Below, one piece after another: positions 16,904 to 25,421 of a DNA stretch of 64,000 nucleotides. Positions within the stretch are counted from its first letter, which is position 1; each line of letters opens with the position of its first letter. The stretch is from Novosphingobium sp. 17-62-19 (GTDB taxonomy: Bacteria > Pseudomonadota > Alphaproteobacteria > Sphingomonadales > Sphingomonadaceae), in NCBI RefSeq assembly GCF_002256775.1, contig NZ_NCII01000011.1:1-64000 (forward strand), written 5' to 3'. Both the position numbers and the translations under genes were made by a program. The notes under the pieces were generated by a model. The model did no database searches. It saw nothing but the letters and a program-made list of their open reading frames with translations, and was not told the DNA's origin.

Positions 16904-18154
16904 ATGCGCAAGTTCACGGTTCAAATGGCGGTGAGTGGTTTGGCCCTGTGCGGCCTTGGTGCGGGCGTGTTCGCGCAGCAGGCAGCAGGGCCGATCGCCC
17001 GCTACGAAATGCGGGCTGAAACCATGTCCGGGCTTGGCGGAATGGGCGGCGGCGGCGGTATGGGCGCGGCTATGGCCATGGCGTTCGGTGGCGCTCCCAA
17101 AGCGCAGCATATGCTCTGGCTCGATCTCGGCTCCAGCCGAGCTGCTGCCGATGGCAAGCCAAAGGCCGAACATTTCATGCCTGCGGGGGCAAAGCTCGGA
17201 AAATCGGTGCTTTTGCGCTCGCCCGAACCTTCAAAACCTGCACCACGAGAGCGGACAGAGCCACAGGAGAAGGATTTTCAGCGACCGAAGGGCCGTATGC
17301 TGATCTTCTGGGGTTGCGGTGAACACGCGCCCAAAGGGCAGCCGGTCGTGATCGATTTCAGCAAGCTTGCGGCAGGGCAGGTGCCGCCGGGCCTGTTCAC
17401 CACAACCGTGCCGATGGATCGCTGGGTCTCGCCATCGTCGAGCAAAACATATGGCTACTGGCCGGGCGACGATGGCAAATCTGCAAAACCGGATTCAGCG
17501 CTGCCGGGCACGCATCGGGTCGCAGGAAACTATTCCCCCGAAATGGCTTTTACGCTGGCGAAGGATTTCATGGCGCCGCTCAATGCCTCGAACACGCTGC
17601 AACCTGGCGGGGCAACGCTGCTGCGCTGGGGGGCGGTGCCCGATGCTACCGGCTATTACGCGATGATTATCGGCGGAAAACAATCGGGCAGGGGTGGGGA
17701 CATGGCAGACATGGTCTGGTGGTCGTCCAGTGCCAGTCGCCAATTCGGCGGAGGCCTGCAGGACTGGATGGCACCTGCCACGGTGGCAAAGCTGGTGACC
17801 GACAAAACCGTGCTTTCCCCGCAGACCACTACTTGCACCGTGCCCGCCGAGGTCAAGGCCGCAGCCCCCGATTTCATGTTCGGCACGCTTCACGCCTATG
17901 GGCCGGAGGAATCCTTCGCCTATCCGCCGCGTCCCGCCGATCCGAAAGTGAAGTGGGTGCCTGAATGGACCGCACGTATCCGCCACCGCTCGACCACGGG
18001 CTTCCTTGTAGGTATGGACGGGTTTGGTGCAGGTGCAGCGGTAGATGGGGAACAGCCCAGGCCCGCTTGCAAGTCCAAGAAACGGGGTTTGGGCGGTATG
18101 TTGGGTGGAGCGATTGGCGGGGCGCTGGGCGTGCCAACAGGGGACGGTTGTTGA
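16904..18154 (+). CDS. Exported protein of unknown function with Gly/Met-rich segment
   Basis: A 416-residue protein I do not recognise. The ATG at 16904 is preceded by GAGGAGG about 8 bases upstream and starts a signal peptide (cleavage near GVFAQQ, about residue 24). The frame is open 27 codons further upstream, but that part has no such signals. Residues about 40-62 are a low-complexity Gly/Met/Ala segment (GGMGGGGGMGAAMAMAFGG). The middle contains LIFWGCGEH and a segment LLRWGAVPDATGYYAMIIG that resembles a fibronectin-like strand pattern. The end is again glycine-rich (GLGGMLGGAIGGALGVP). Periplasmic or outer-membrane location is likely. The next gene follows after 20 bases on the same strand. 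Confidence 0.75.
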   Translation: MRKFTVQMAVSGLALCGLGAGVFAQQAAGPIARYEMRAETMSGLGGMGGGGGMGAAMAMAFGGAPKAQHMLWLDLGSSRAAADGKPKAEHFMPAGAKLGKSVLLRSPEPSKPAPRERTEPQEKDFQRPKGRMLIFWGCGEHAPKGQPVVIDFSKLAAGQVPPGLFTTTVPMDRWVSPSSSKTYGYWPGDDGKSAKPDSALPGTHRVAGNYSPEMAFTLAKDFMAPLNASNTLQPGGATLLRWGAVPDATGYYAMIIGGKQSGRGGDMADMVWWSSSASRQFGGGLQDWMAPATVAKLVTDKTVLSPQTTTCTVPAEVKAAAPDFMFGTLHAYGPEESFAYPPRPADPKVKWVPEWTARIRHRSTTGFLVGMDGFGAGAAVDGEQPRPACKSKKRGLGGMLGGAIGGALGVPTGDGC

Positions 18155-18174
18155 AGGAAGATCGCTGAAACGGC

Positions 18175-18663
18175 ATGGCAGCGGGGCTGTTGATCATATG
18201 GCATAGTCGCACCGGCGCTGCGCGGGCTATGGCCGAGGCGGCTCGTGACGGTGCCGCCCGTGCCGCGCATTGCCGAATCCTGTCTGCCGATGAAGCCATG
18301 CCCGACGATTTGCTGTCCGCTGCTGGTTACCTGTTCTGCTGCCCGGAAAATCTCGCCGACATGACTGGCGCGATGAAGGAGTTCTTCGACCGCTGCTACT
18401 ATCCGCTGCTGGGCCGGATTGAAGGGCGGCCCTATGTAACAATGATTGCTGCGGGTTCGGATGGATCAGGTGCGGAACGACAGATCGACCGGATCGTTGC
18501 AGGTTGGCGTTTGCGGCGGGTTGCCGATGGAATCATAGTATGCACCAAGTCGCAGACTCCCGAGGAAATTCTTGCACCCAAGCATGTTTCAAACACGTTG
18601 TTGCAAAGCTGTCACGATCTGGGACAAGCCATTTCCGAAGGTCTTGAACTAGGCGTATTCTAA
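18175..18663 (+). CDS. Flavodoxin-family protein (NAD(P)H-dependent oxidoreductase-like)
   Basis: A 162-residue cytoplasmic protein with the flavodoxin-like fold. The N-terminal strand and FMN phosphate loop are LLIIWHSRTGAARAMAEAA. A second cofactor loop is FCCPENLADMTGAMKEFFD, and a third segment is VTMIAAGSDGSGAERQID. It probably binds FMN and may act in electron transfer or quinone/FMN reduction, but the substrate cannot be told. It follows the preceding exported-protein gene closely, so they may be co-transcribed. Confidence 0.8.
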   Translation: MAAGLLIIWHSRTGAARAMAEAARDGAARAAHCRILSADEAMPDDLLSAAGYLFCCPENLADMTGAMKEFFDRCYYPLLGRIEGRPYVTMIAAGSDGSGAERQIDRIVAGWRLRRVADGIIVCTKSQTPEEILAPKHVSNTLLQSCHDLGQAISEGLELGVF

Positions 18664-18800
18664 GCGTTCACCACCTATATGGTCCATCGCGAAGCTTACT
18701 GCTGTAGGCAGACTCGACGCCAGTCTGACAAACGAGGGACTCTGGCAAACGAGGAACTTGGCAGATGTGGCAGATGGGATCGTTGTGAAAAGGGACTTAC

Positions 18801-19541
18801 GTGGACGCCAGTGACCGGTCTGCCGACTGTGCGCCCTTTGCCGCGCTTGTCTATGACCCACCGAAACTTCCTACGCTGGCGGATATTGAGCGGGAAGTCA
18901 TGCGCGGGTCGGCTTTTTCCGTATCGCATTCACCAGATGTGCTTGAAGGTTGGGCAGAAATTCTGCGTGACGGGCTGACTTTCGATCTTCGCGGCCTTGC
19001 TGGCGGGCCGCCACGTCCGTTGCCCGAAGTCAAAGCCGGTGTGGGCGCAGAGCTTGCCCGGTTTTCGGATATGGCTGCGCTCACGTTGTATCCCGGACCG
19101 CATCTTGCGGGCGCGCAAAGACTGCTGCCGGTGATTCGGGTTGCGGCCAATCTCCTAATCGATCTTGCGCGAATCGGACCGGCAAATGCGGTTGCGTGGC
19201 TCCCGGCCCGGCTTTTGATCAGGATGGACCTGTTCGAACGTGCTGTGCGCCCTTGGCTTGAGGGTGGCCCTTTTCCGGCCCCGGCCTTTGTTGCTCTCCA
19301 TGCCAATAGTTCTGGTGGATTGCGAACAGAGGGGCTTAACTTTTTCATAGAGCAGGAATTTTCACTCCAATCTCAAACGGAGACTGGCATTGCCCAGTTG
19401 CCGCGCGTGGCCATCCGGCTGATTGACTGGCTGGTCGCGCATGGACCCGTAAGTATTCCTACGGAGGCAGTTCTTGCCGGAACGGGAGCAGTCTTTCTTG
19501 AGGTGCAGGACAAGGGCCTTATCCTTGCCCGGTGCGACTGA
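18801..19541 (+). CDS. Conserved-looking hypothetical protein upstream of AHH nuclease-like gene
   Basis: A 246-residue protein I do not recognise, starting at GTG 18801 with a purine-rich AAAAGGGA 6-8 bases upstream. It has no signal peptide and no obvious membrane segment; it is acidic to neutral with hydrophobic helices (LLPVIRVAANLLIDLARIG). No catalytic motif was found. Its end overlaps the start of the next gene by 10 bases, which suggests translational coupling and a shared role with the AHH-type protein. Function unknown. Confidence 0.7.
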   Translation: MDASDRSADCAPFAALVYDPPKLPTLADIEREVMRGSAFSVSHSPDVLEGWAEILRDGLTFDLRGLAGGPPRPLPEVKAGVGAELARFSDMAALTLYPGPHLAGAQRLLPVIRVAANLLIDLARIGPANAVAWLPARLLIRMDLFERAVRPWLEGGPFPAPAFVALHANSSGGLRTEGLNFFIEQEFSLQSQTETGIAQLPRVAIRLIDWLVAHGPVSIPTEAVLAGTGAVFLEVQDKGLILARCD

Positions 19542-20071
19542 GCTTCGATCTTTCAAGAAACAAGCGGCGAAAGCTGCCCTTCGGGAGCGTAAATGTTCCC
19601 GGAAAGGCAGGCTATTCTCCGCAGCTTCAGCGCCATCATCTGGTGCCGCAACAGATACTGCATGTCGCGGCACTTACGCAGTTCGTTTCGCAACTGGGGA
19701 TTGAGCGGCTGGGCATTCATGACTTCCGCCGCAACGGCCAACTCCTCCCCGCTTGCGAGCAGGTGGCCCGCCGCATTGGCCTCCCGCTCCATCGCGGCCC
19801 GCATCGCGCCTACAACGAACTCGTGATCGAGCGCGTGGGCCAGATTGAAGCTGATTGGTCACGTGATCGGCGCAAAGGGGCCGAGGCGGACTACGTGGCG
19901 CTGATGCGGTTTGATCTTTTGCAGCGAGCTTTGCGGCGGCGCTTCCTTGATCCGCGCAACTGGTCGCGGGTGCCGCTGAACACCCGCGATCCGGCGCTGG
20001 ACTTCAGCCATCTTGATGAAATGGCTGATCTTTTCTGGTCGGAGACGACCTCTGCGGCGTGTGCTGCCTGA
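19532..20071 (+). CDS. AHH-type (HNH/EndoVII-like) nuclease-fold protein
   Basis: A 179-residue protein starting at GTG 19532 inside the end of the previous gene. Residues about 34-45 read QRHHLVPQQILH, and a second cluster LHRGPHRAYNELVIERV follows about 50 residues later. The HH pair and the later G-PH-AYN stretch match the AHH group of the HNH/EndoVII nuclease superfamily. Known AHH domains are often toxin domains, but some single-domain copies are found in chromosomes without a known role. No signal peptide or delivery domain is present. A nuclease function is inferred from the motif only. Confidence 0.68.
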   Translation: MRLSFDLSRNKRRKLPFGSVNVPGKAGYSPQLQRHHLVPQQILHVAALTQFVSQLGIERLGIHDFRRNGQLLPACEQVARRIGLPLHRGPHRAYNELVIERVGQIEADWSRDRRKGAEADYVALMRFDLLQRALRRRFLDPRNWSRVPLNTRDPALDFSHLDEMADLFWSETTSAACAA

Positions 20072-20072
20072 A

Positions 20073-20105
20073 CTGCACCTAAATGCACCTAAATGCACCT
20101 AGGCG
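20073..20105. repeat. Short tandem decamer repeat
   Basis: About three head-to-tail copies of a ten-base unit, TGCACCTAAA (the third degenerates to TGCACCTAGG), lie directly after the AHH gene stop and before the convergent nitronate monooxygenase end. No role is evident. Confidence 0.7.
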
Positions 20106-20113
20106 CACACAAG

Positions 20114-21094
20114 TTACTTCAAAAAGGGCGCGGAGTTGCCCGAAAGCGCCTCTGCAGCAGATCGATATTCCGCCTCAAGCCGATCGACCCGAACCGCGAC
20201 CGATTCGACTGCCTTGACCGCGCCGATACCTTGCCCTGATCCCCAAATGTCCTTCCACGCCTTTGCCTCGGTGTTGCCGCCTGACCCAAAATTCATAGCG
20301 CTGGGATCGCTGACAGGTAGGTTGTCAGGATCCAGTCCGGCATTGACGATGGAGGAGCGCAGGTAGTTGCCGTGGACGCCGGTGAAGAGGTTGGAATAGA
20401 CGATATCATCGGCGCCGCTGTCGACGATGGACTGTTTGTAGGCGGCATTGGCGTTGGCTTCCTCGGTAGCGATCCAAGCTGAACCAATGTATGCAAAGTC
20501 TGCACCAAGTGCCTGAGCTGCAAGGACAGATCGGCCATGCGCAATCGCGCCGGATAGCGCGACCAGGCCGTCAAACCACTGCCGAATTTCTTGCATCAGC
20601 GCAAAGGGCGATTGCGCGCCTGCGTGTCCACCTGCGCCCGCTGCGACCGGAATAAGGCCATCTGCGCCCTTCTCGATGGCTTTGTGGGCGAAGCGATCGT
20701 TGATCACGTCATGCAGCACGATGCCGCCCCAGTTGTGGGCTGCCTGATAGACATCTTCGCGCGCGCCGAGCGAGGTGATCAGCATGGGCACCTGCCATTT
20801 CGCGCACATCGCCATGTCTTCATCCAGACGGTTGTTGGTCTTGTGGACGATTTGGTTGACGGCGAAGGGCGCGGCGGGCCGATCCGGGTTGGCGCGGTTG
20901 TGGGCGGCCAGTTCTTCGGTGATCTGGTGAAGCCATTCGTCCAACTGGCTGATCGGGCGCGCATTAAGCGACGGGAAAGACCCGACAATCCCGGCCTTGC
21001 ACTGCGCGATCACGAGTTCCGGGCAGGAAATGATGAACAGTGGCGAGGCGATGACGGGCAAGCGCAAGTTGGCGAAAAGGGGAGGCAAGGGCAT
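20114..21094 (-). CDS. Nitronate monooxygenase (2-nitropropane dioxygenase family)
   Basis: FMN-dependent enzyme expected to oxidise alkyl nitronates such as propionate 3-nitronate. The 326-residue TIM-barrel protein has the family's N-terminal substrate-loop region ASPLFIISCPELV, the FMN-binding stretch AAGAGGHAGAQSPFALMQE (about residues 151-169), and LVALSGAIAHGRSVLAAQA followed by GADFAYIGSAWIATEEA, the phosphate-binding part of the barrel. It is transcribed convergently with the AHH gene and lies downstream of an amidohydrolase gene on the same strand (78-base gap), with which it may share a catabolic role. The physiological substrate is unknown. Confidence 0.87.
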   Translation of the reverse strand: MPLPPLFANLRLPVIASPLFIISCPELVIAQCKAGIVGSFPSLNARPISQLDEWLHQITEELAAHNRANPDRPAAPFAVNQIVHKTNNRLDEDMAMCAKWQVPMLITSLGAREDVYQAAHNWGGIVLHDVINDRFAHKAIEKGADGLIPVAAGAGGHAGAQSPFALMQEIRQWFDGLVALSGAIAHGRSVLAAQALGADFAYIGSAWIATEEANANAAYKQSIVDSGADDIVYSNLFTGVHGNYLRSSIVNAGLDPDNLPVSDPSAMNFGSGGNTEAKAWKDIWGSGQGIGAVKAVESVAVRVDRLEAEYRSAAEALSGNSAPFLK

Positions 21095-21172
21095 CCGGTT
21101 CCGGTCCTTCTCAAGGAAGTTTAATCACATGATTAAATGGCTATTCCAAGCTGCAGCGCTTGTCAAAGGGGT

Positions 21173-22219
21173 TCAGGTGAGCAGTTCCTCGATGCCGTAG
21201 AGCCGCGCTGCGGTTCCTGCGAAAAGTGCTCGTTTTTCAACGTCAGACGCACCTTGCGCGAGGCGTTTGAAGGTGTTCCATAGCGTGTTGTAGCTGGCAC
21301 CCCATTTGTCGACCGGATAGTTGCTTTCGAACATGGCGCGATCCGGGCCGAAGGCTTCGATGCAGGTTTCGATATAGGGCCGCCACATTCCAGCCAGCGT
21401 TTCGGACGACAGGCCAGCCATCGGACCTTGTTCGGGCAGGCCGCAGAATGCCATGGCAAGGCCGCCGAGCTTGATCGTTACATTGGGGCACTGCGCGATG
21501 GTGCGGATGTTTTCGCGCCAGATATCAAAGCGTTCGTGCAGCTTGCCGTGGTAGCTGGCGGTGCCTAGCGGACTGCCGCAGTGATCAAGGCAGATCGGTT
21601 GATCGGGGAAGGCGCGGGCGAGATCAAGAAGATCGCCCAGTTGCGGTTCAAGCAGCCACGCGTCGAAAGTGAGGCCCAATTCGCGCAGATGCCGAAAGCC
21701 CAAACGGAACTGGTCTGACAGATAGACATGCGCAGGGATGTGGAAGGCAGGACCGAGCAATGCAGGGTCGGCATCCCACGCAGCCTGATGACGAATGCCC
21801 CGAAACCGGCCGTTTCCAGCCGCGGTCAAGGCCTCAAGGACCGGTCTTGCGCCGTCTCCAAGCATCAGGTCTGCGTGGCCGATGATCGCCGCGCAAGGGC
21901 GGAAATTGCCATAGAGGCCGCTGGCGCCCTGCGCAGCCACACCGCCGACGTATTCCACTTCGCCCACCGGCTTCATCGCTGGATCGGCTCCGGCGCGATA
22001 AAAAGCGCCGCATTCCATGAACACCGTGCCGACAACATTGTGGCCACCGCGCGCATCGGCGAGCAACTGGTCGAAGGTGTAATAGGCGGAGTGCGTCAGC
22101 GTTTCGAGGAACGGGTGGCGCGGTTCAGAAAACGCGCCGATCAGCGGGCGCAAGTCCCACAAGTGGTGGTGCGGATCGATGATCGGCAGATCGGGTTCGA
22201 GAATCGCTTCTTCGGCCAT
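21173..22219 (-). CDS. Amidohydrolase family protein (TIM-barrel metal-dependent hydrolase)
   Basis: A 348-residue member of the amidohydrolase-2 family. The metal-binding HxH motif is DPHHHLWD (residues about 16-23). Further ligands are expected in FRGIRHQAAWD and CLDHCGSP, and the C-terminal FESNYPVDK holds the conserved acidic residue. Relatives include lactonases and decarboxylases of aromatic or sugar-acid catabolism, but the substrate cannot be derived from sequence alone. It lies upstream of the nitronate monooxygenase gene on the same strand. Confidence 0.87.
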   Translation of the reverse strand: MAEEAILEPDLPIIDPHHHLWDLRPLIGAFSEPRHPFLETLTHSAYYTFDQLLADARGGHNVVGTVFMECGAFYRAGADPAMKPVGEVEYVGGVAAQGASGLYGNFRPCAAIIGHADLMLGDGARPVLEALTAAGNGRFRGIRHQAAWDADPALLGPAFHIPAHVYLSDQFRLGFRHLRELGLTFDAWLLEPQLGDLLDLARAFPDQPICLDHCGSPLGTASYHGKLHERFDIWRENIRTIAQCPNVTIKLGGLAMAFCGLPEQGPMAGLSSETLAGMWRPYIETCIEAFGPDRAMFESNYPVDKWGASYNTLWNTFKRLAQGASDVEKRALFAGTAARLYGIEELLT

Positions 22220-22328
22220 GTCCTGTCCCTTTTTGCGCCTCTTGCGGACGAGTGGGGACTATGGCGCATCGGTTGATGGCGGCAAGTGCGATTTAAGCGG
22301 GCGGTTGAAATTGCGTAATAGGAAGTGG

Positions 22329-22478
22329 GTTTCGCGCAGAGGCGCAGAGGAGACAGAGATCGCAGGGCGGGTGGGCAAATCGGCGAAGCCGACAAACTGT
22401 CCAGACGCTGGCTGCGGCTTATGGTGCCTGCGGCGCAGGGCAACGGTCTCTGCGGAACTCTGCGCCTCTGCGCGAAAC
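22329..22478. repeat. Long-range perfect inverted repeat (21-bp arms)
   Basis: The arm at 22329-22349 (GTTTCGCGCAGAGGCGCAGAG) is the exact reverse complement, 21 of 21 bases, of 22458-22478. The arms enclose about 108 bases with weaker internal symmetry. The unit fills most of the gap between the amidohydrolase start and the leuA end. It looks like an intergenic repeat element (REP-like or MITE-like) rather than a simple terminator, because the loop is long. Confidence 0.75.
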
Positions 22479-22489
22479 AATCTTTCTTT

Positions 22490-24007
22490 TTAACCGACCG
22501 CGTTAGCTGCGCTGAGGACGGCGCGGACTGACGCAGTTGCAACGTCCTCGTCAATGCCGACGCCCCAGATGGTGCGGCCATCGGCTGTTTTGCATTCGAC
22601 ATAGGCAGCGGCGCGGGCGTTGCTGCCTGCGCCCATTGCGTGCTCGGTATAGTCGGTTACGTCGATGTCCACGTCGAAGCCGTCCTTGAGCGTGGCGACC
22701 ACCGAGGAAATGAGGCCGTTGCCGCGGCCGGAGACGGTCTGCACCTTGCCATCGACTTCGATCTTGCCTGCGAAGATGCGCGTGCCGTCTGATCCGCGCG
22801 TTTCATCGTATTCGACCAGTTGCAGGTGCTGTGGCGCATCGAGGCGATAGGCCTTGCGGAAGACGCCCCAGATATCAGCTGCTTGCAGTTCGCGACCCAG
22901 TTCATCGGCCAGTTCCTGCACGTGGCGCGAGAAGTGGGCCTGCATCTTCTTGGGCAGCTTGAGGCCCTGATCCTGTTCAAGAACCCAGGCGAAACCGCCC
23001 TTGCCAGACTGCGAATTGACGCGGATCACCGCTTCGTAGCTGCGACCAAGGTCCGCCGGATCGATGGGCAGGTAGGGGACCGCCCAAAGTTCGTCATTGC
23101 GCTGTTCAGCGGCGGCGAAGCCCTTTTTGATGGCGTCCTGATGGCTGCCCGAAAACGCGGTGAACACCAGTTCGCCGCCATAGGGGTGGCGCGGGTGGAC
23201 TGGCAACTGGTTGCAGTATTCAACCGTCTGGATCACTTCATCGATGTCCGAGAAATCCAGTTCAGGATCAACACCTTGCGTGTACAAGTTCAGGCCGACT
23301 GTGACGAGGCAGCAGTTGCCGGTGCGCTCTCCATTGCCGAACAGGCAGCCTTCCACGCGGTCTGCGCCAGCCATCAGGCCGAGTTCGGCAGCAGCAACGC
23401 CGGTGCCGCGATCGTTGTGGGTGTGCAGCGAGATTACCGCACGATCCCGGTTCGGCAAGTTGCGGCAGAAATATTCGATCTGGTCCGCATAGATGTTGGC
23501 CGTGGCCGCCTCTACCGTGGCGGGCAGGTTGAGGATGATCGGCTTTTCGACCGTAGGCTGGAGAATTTCCATCACCGCTTCGCAGCATTCGATGCTGAAA
23601 TCGAGTTCGGCGGTGGAGAATGTCTCCGGGCTATATTCGAAGTGCCAGTCAGTCTGCGGGAAACGCGCGGCCTGATCGCGCAGGAACTTTGCGCCGTCCT
23701 GCGCGATCTTGCGCACGTCTGCCCGGTCCATGCCGAACACGACCTGCCGCCACAGCGGCGAAACTGCATTGTACACGTGGACGATGGCTTGCTTGGCGCC
23801 GGCAAGGCTTTCGAACGAGGTCTTGATCAGATCTTCGCGCGATTGGGTGAGAACCTGCACGAACACGTCATCGGGGATGCGCCCGGCATCGACCAGGCCG
23901 CGAATGAAATCGTACTCGGTAGCGCCCGCCGAAGGGAAGCCGACCTCGATTTCCTTGAGGCCGACTTTCAGCAGCAGGTCGAAGAACCGGCTCTCTGATT
24001 TGGCCAT
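22490..24007 (-). CDS. leuA: 2-isopropylmalate synthase, N-terminal part disrupted
   Basis: LeuA condenses acetyl-CoA with 2-oxoisovalerate, the first committed step of leucine synthesis. The 505-residue open frame contains most of the HMGL-like TIM barrel, with the metal-binding [17 protein letters not shown] and NGERTGN motifs, and the C-terminal LeuA regulatory domain (about 375-505). The open frame begins inside the protein at [20 protein letters not shown]. The family's N-terminal strand with the catalytic STDLRDGNQ motif is absent. The true N-terminus is present upstream in another frame (24008-24075), so about 30 codons are missing. The ATG at 24007 is probably not a genuine start. As written, the enzyme should be inactive. 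Confidence 0.9.
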   Translation of the reverse strand: MAKSESRFFDLLLKVGLKEIEVGFPSAGATEYDFIRGLVDAGRIPDDVFVQVLTQSREDLIKTSFESLAGAKQAIVHVYNAVSPLWRQVVFGMDRADVRKIAQDGAKFLRDQAARFPQTDWHFEYSPETFSTAELDFSIECCEAVMEILQPTVEKPIILNLPATVEAATANIYADQIEYFCRNLPNRDRAVISLHTHNDRGTGVAAAELGLMAGADRVEGCLFGNGERTGNCCLVTVGLNLYTQGVDPELDFSDIDEVIQTVEYCNQLPVHPRHPYGGELVFTAFSGSHQDAIKKGFAAAEQRNDELWAVPYLPIDPADLGRSYEAVIRVNSQSGKGGFAWVLEQDQGLKLPKKMQAHFSRHVQELADELGRELQAADIWGVFRKAYRLDAPQHLQLVEYDETRGSDGTRIFAGKIEVDGKVQTVSGRGNGLISSVVATLKDGFDVDIDVTDYTEHAMGAGSNARAAAYVECKTADGRTIWGVGIDEDVATASVRAVLSAANAVG

Positions 24008-24075
24008 TGACGGTTCGGCAGATCGATCTGCGGGAACGGGCGATACTTGGCCGAAGGGTTCTTGAGCATGGTCAT
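24008..24075 (-). pseudogene. leuA: Detached N-terminal start of leuA
   Basis: From the ATG at 24075 the minus strand encodes [20 protein letters not shown] followed by NRQWP, the standard N-terminus of the long LeuA type. Directly after it the frame differs by one base from the rest of leuA. The segment normally between RQWP and the [10 protein letters not shown] region, with the RDGNQ active-site motif, is missing. Confidence 0.75.
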
Positions 24076-24283
24076 GAAGTTACACTCGAAATATCTGGAT
24101 TTTGCCGCTTGCGATGCTTCATCCCCTGGGCGCCGTGCGCACCGGTAAGGACCGACGCGTCAGCTCACGCCCAAGGGCGGATAAGTCGCAGGGTAACATC
24201 CAGTCGAGCAATCATAACACAAGCCTATGGTGAATCGCGGCGCGCTTGTCCAGAATGTTTGCAACGGAAAAGGGAGAGCCTGC

Positions 24284-25417
24284 ATGACTGTTGCGCCATT
24301 CGTAGTCGATATTCCCCAGTCGGCGATCGATGACCTGAATTGGCGGATCGACATGGCACGCTGGCCTGAGAAGGAGACGGTGGACGATTGGTCACAGGGT
24401 GCTCCGCTGGCAGCCTTGCAGGACTTTGTAGGCTGCTGGCGCAACGAATATGACTGGTATGCCTGTCAGCGGATGCTGAACGACTGGGGTATGTTCGAGA
24501 CCGAGATTGATGGCGTAATGATCCGGTTCCTGCATGTGCGATCAGCGCATCACGAAGCAAAGCCGCTGGTGCTGACGCATGGCTGGCCAGGATCGATCCT
24601 CGAGTTCCGCCACTGCATCGCGCCGTTGACGCAGCCTGAGGCGCATGGCGGGACAAATGCGGATGCGTTTCATGTCGTGATTCCGTGCCTGCCCGGATAC
24701 GGATTCTCTGGAAAGCCCGCAGTGAAGGGCTGGGGTGTGGAGAAGATTGCGCAAAGCTGGGGCGAGCTTATGCGGCGGCTCGGCTATGATCGTTGGTTTG
24801 CGCAAGGGGGTGACTGGGGTGCGGCCGTGACGACTTCGATTGCGGTGCAGCAGGTGGAGGGTTGCGCCGGTATTCACCTGAACATGCCGATTGCCCAGCC
24901 GCTGCCCGAAGATCTGGCCGCGCCAAGCCCTGACGAGGCGCTGGCGCTGATGAAGATGCAGCACTATCTCGACTGGGATTCAGGCTATTCCAAGCAGCAG
25001 GCCACGCGACCGCAAACGTTGGGTTATGGCCTTGTCGATTCACCAGTGGGGCTGGCAGGATGGCTTTACGAGAAGATGTGGGCGTGGACCGACAATGACG
25101 GTGCGCCCGAAGACGCGCTGAGCCGTGGAGACATGCTCGACAATCTGATGCTCTATTGGCTGACAGCAGCGGGAGCATCCTCAGCAAGACTCTATTGGGA
25201 GAGCATTGCCAGCTTCGTGCCCAAGGACATTCCGCTGCCGGTGGGGGCGAGCGTCTTTCCCAAGGAGATCATCCCGGCCCCGCGCAAATGGTTCGAGCGC
25301 CATTGCCCGAAGCTGGTTCATTGGGGGGAGTTGGCCAAGGGCGGGCACTTTGCCGCCTGGGAGCAACCCGAAGCCTTTGTGAAAGAGCTTCGGGTTGCGT
25401 TTGGGCTTATGCGATAG
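24284..25417 (+). CDS. Epoxide hydrolase family alpha/beta hydrolase
   Basis: Predicted to open epoxides with water. The ATG at 24284 is preferred; an AGGGAGAG sits about 5 bases upstream. The 377-residue protein has the N-terminal EHN domain (about 1-95: VDIPQSAIDDLNWRIDMARW). An alpha/beta-hydrolase domain follows with the oxyanion-loop motif HGWPGS, the nucleophile elbow GGDWGAAV (aspartate nucleophile) and the C-terminal catalytic histidine in KGGHFAAWEQP. Membership in the family is solid; the natural substrate is unknown. It lies divergent from leuA. Confidence 0.88.
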   Translation: MTVAPFVVDIPQSAIDDLNWRIDMARWPEKETVDDWSQGAPLAALQDFVGCWRNEYDWYACQRMLNDWGMFETEIDGVMIRFLHVRSAHHEAKPLVLTHGWPGSILEFRHCIAPLTQPEAHGGTNADAFHVVIPCLPGYGFSGKPAVKGWGVEKIAQSWGELMRRLGYDRWFAQGGDWGAAVTTSIAVQQVEGCAGIHLNMPIAQPLPEDLAAPSPDEALALMKMQHYLDWDSGYSKQQATRPQTLGYGLVDSPVGLAGWLYEKMWAWTDNDGAPEDALSRGDMLDNLMLYWLTAAGASSARLYWESIASFVPKDIPLPVGASVFPKEIIPAPRKWFERHCPKLVHWGELAKGGHFAAWEQPEAFVKELRVAFGLMR

Positions 25418-25421
25418 GGTC

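Noticed and set aside
22820-23998. 392-codon plus-strand open frame over leuA
   Set aside because: It is antisense to leuA, which is clearly recognisable on the minus strand.
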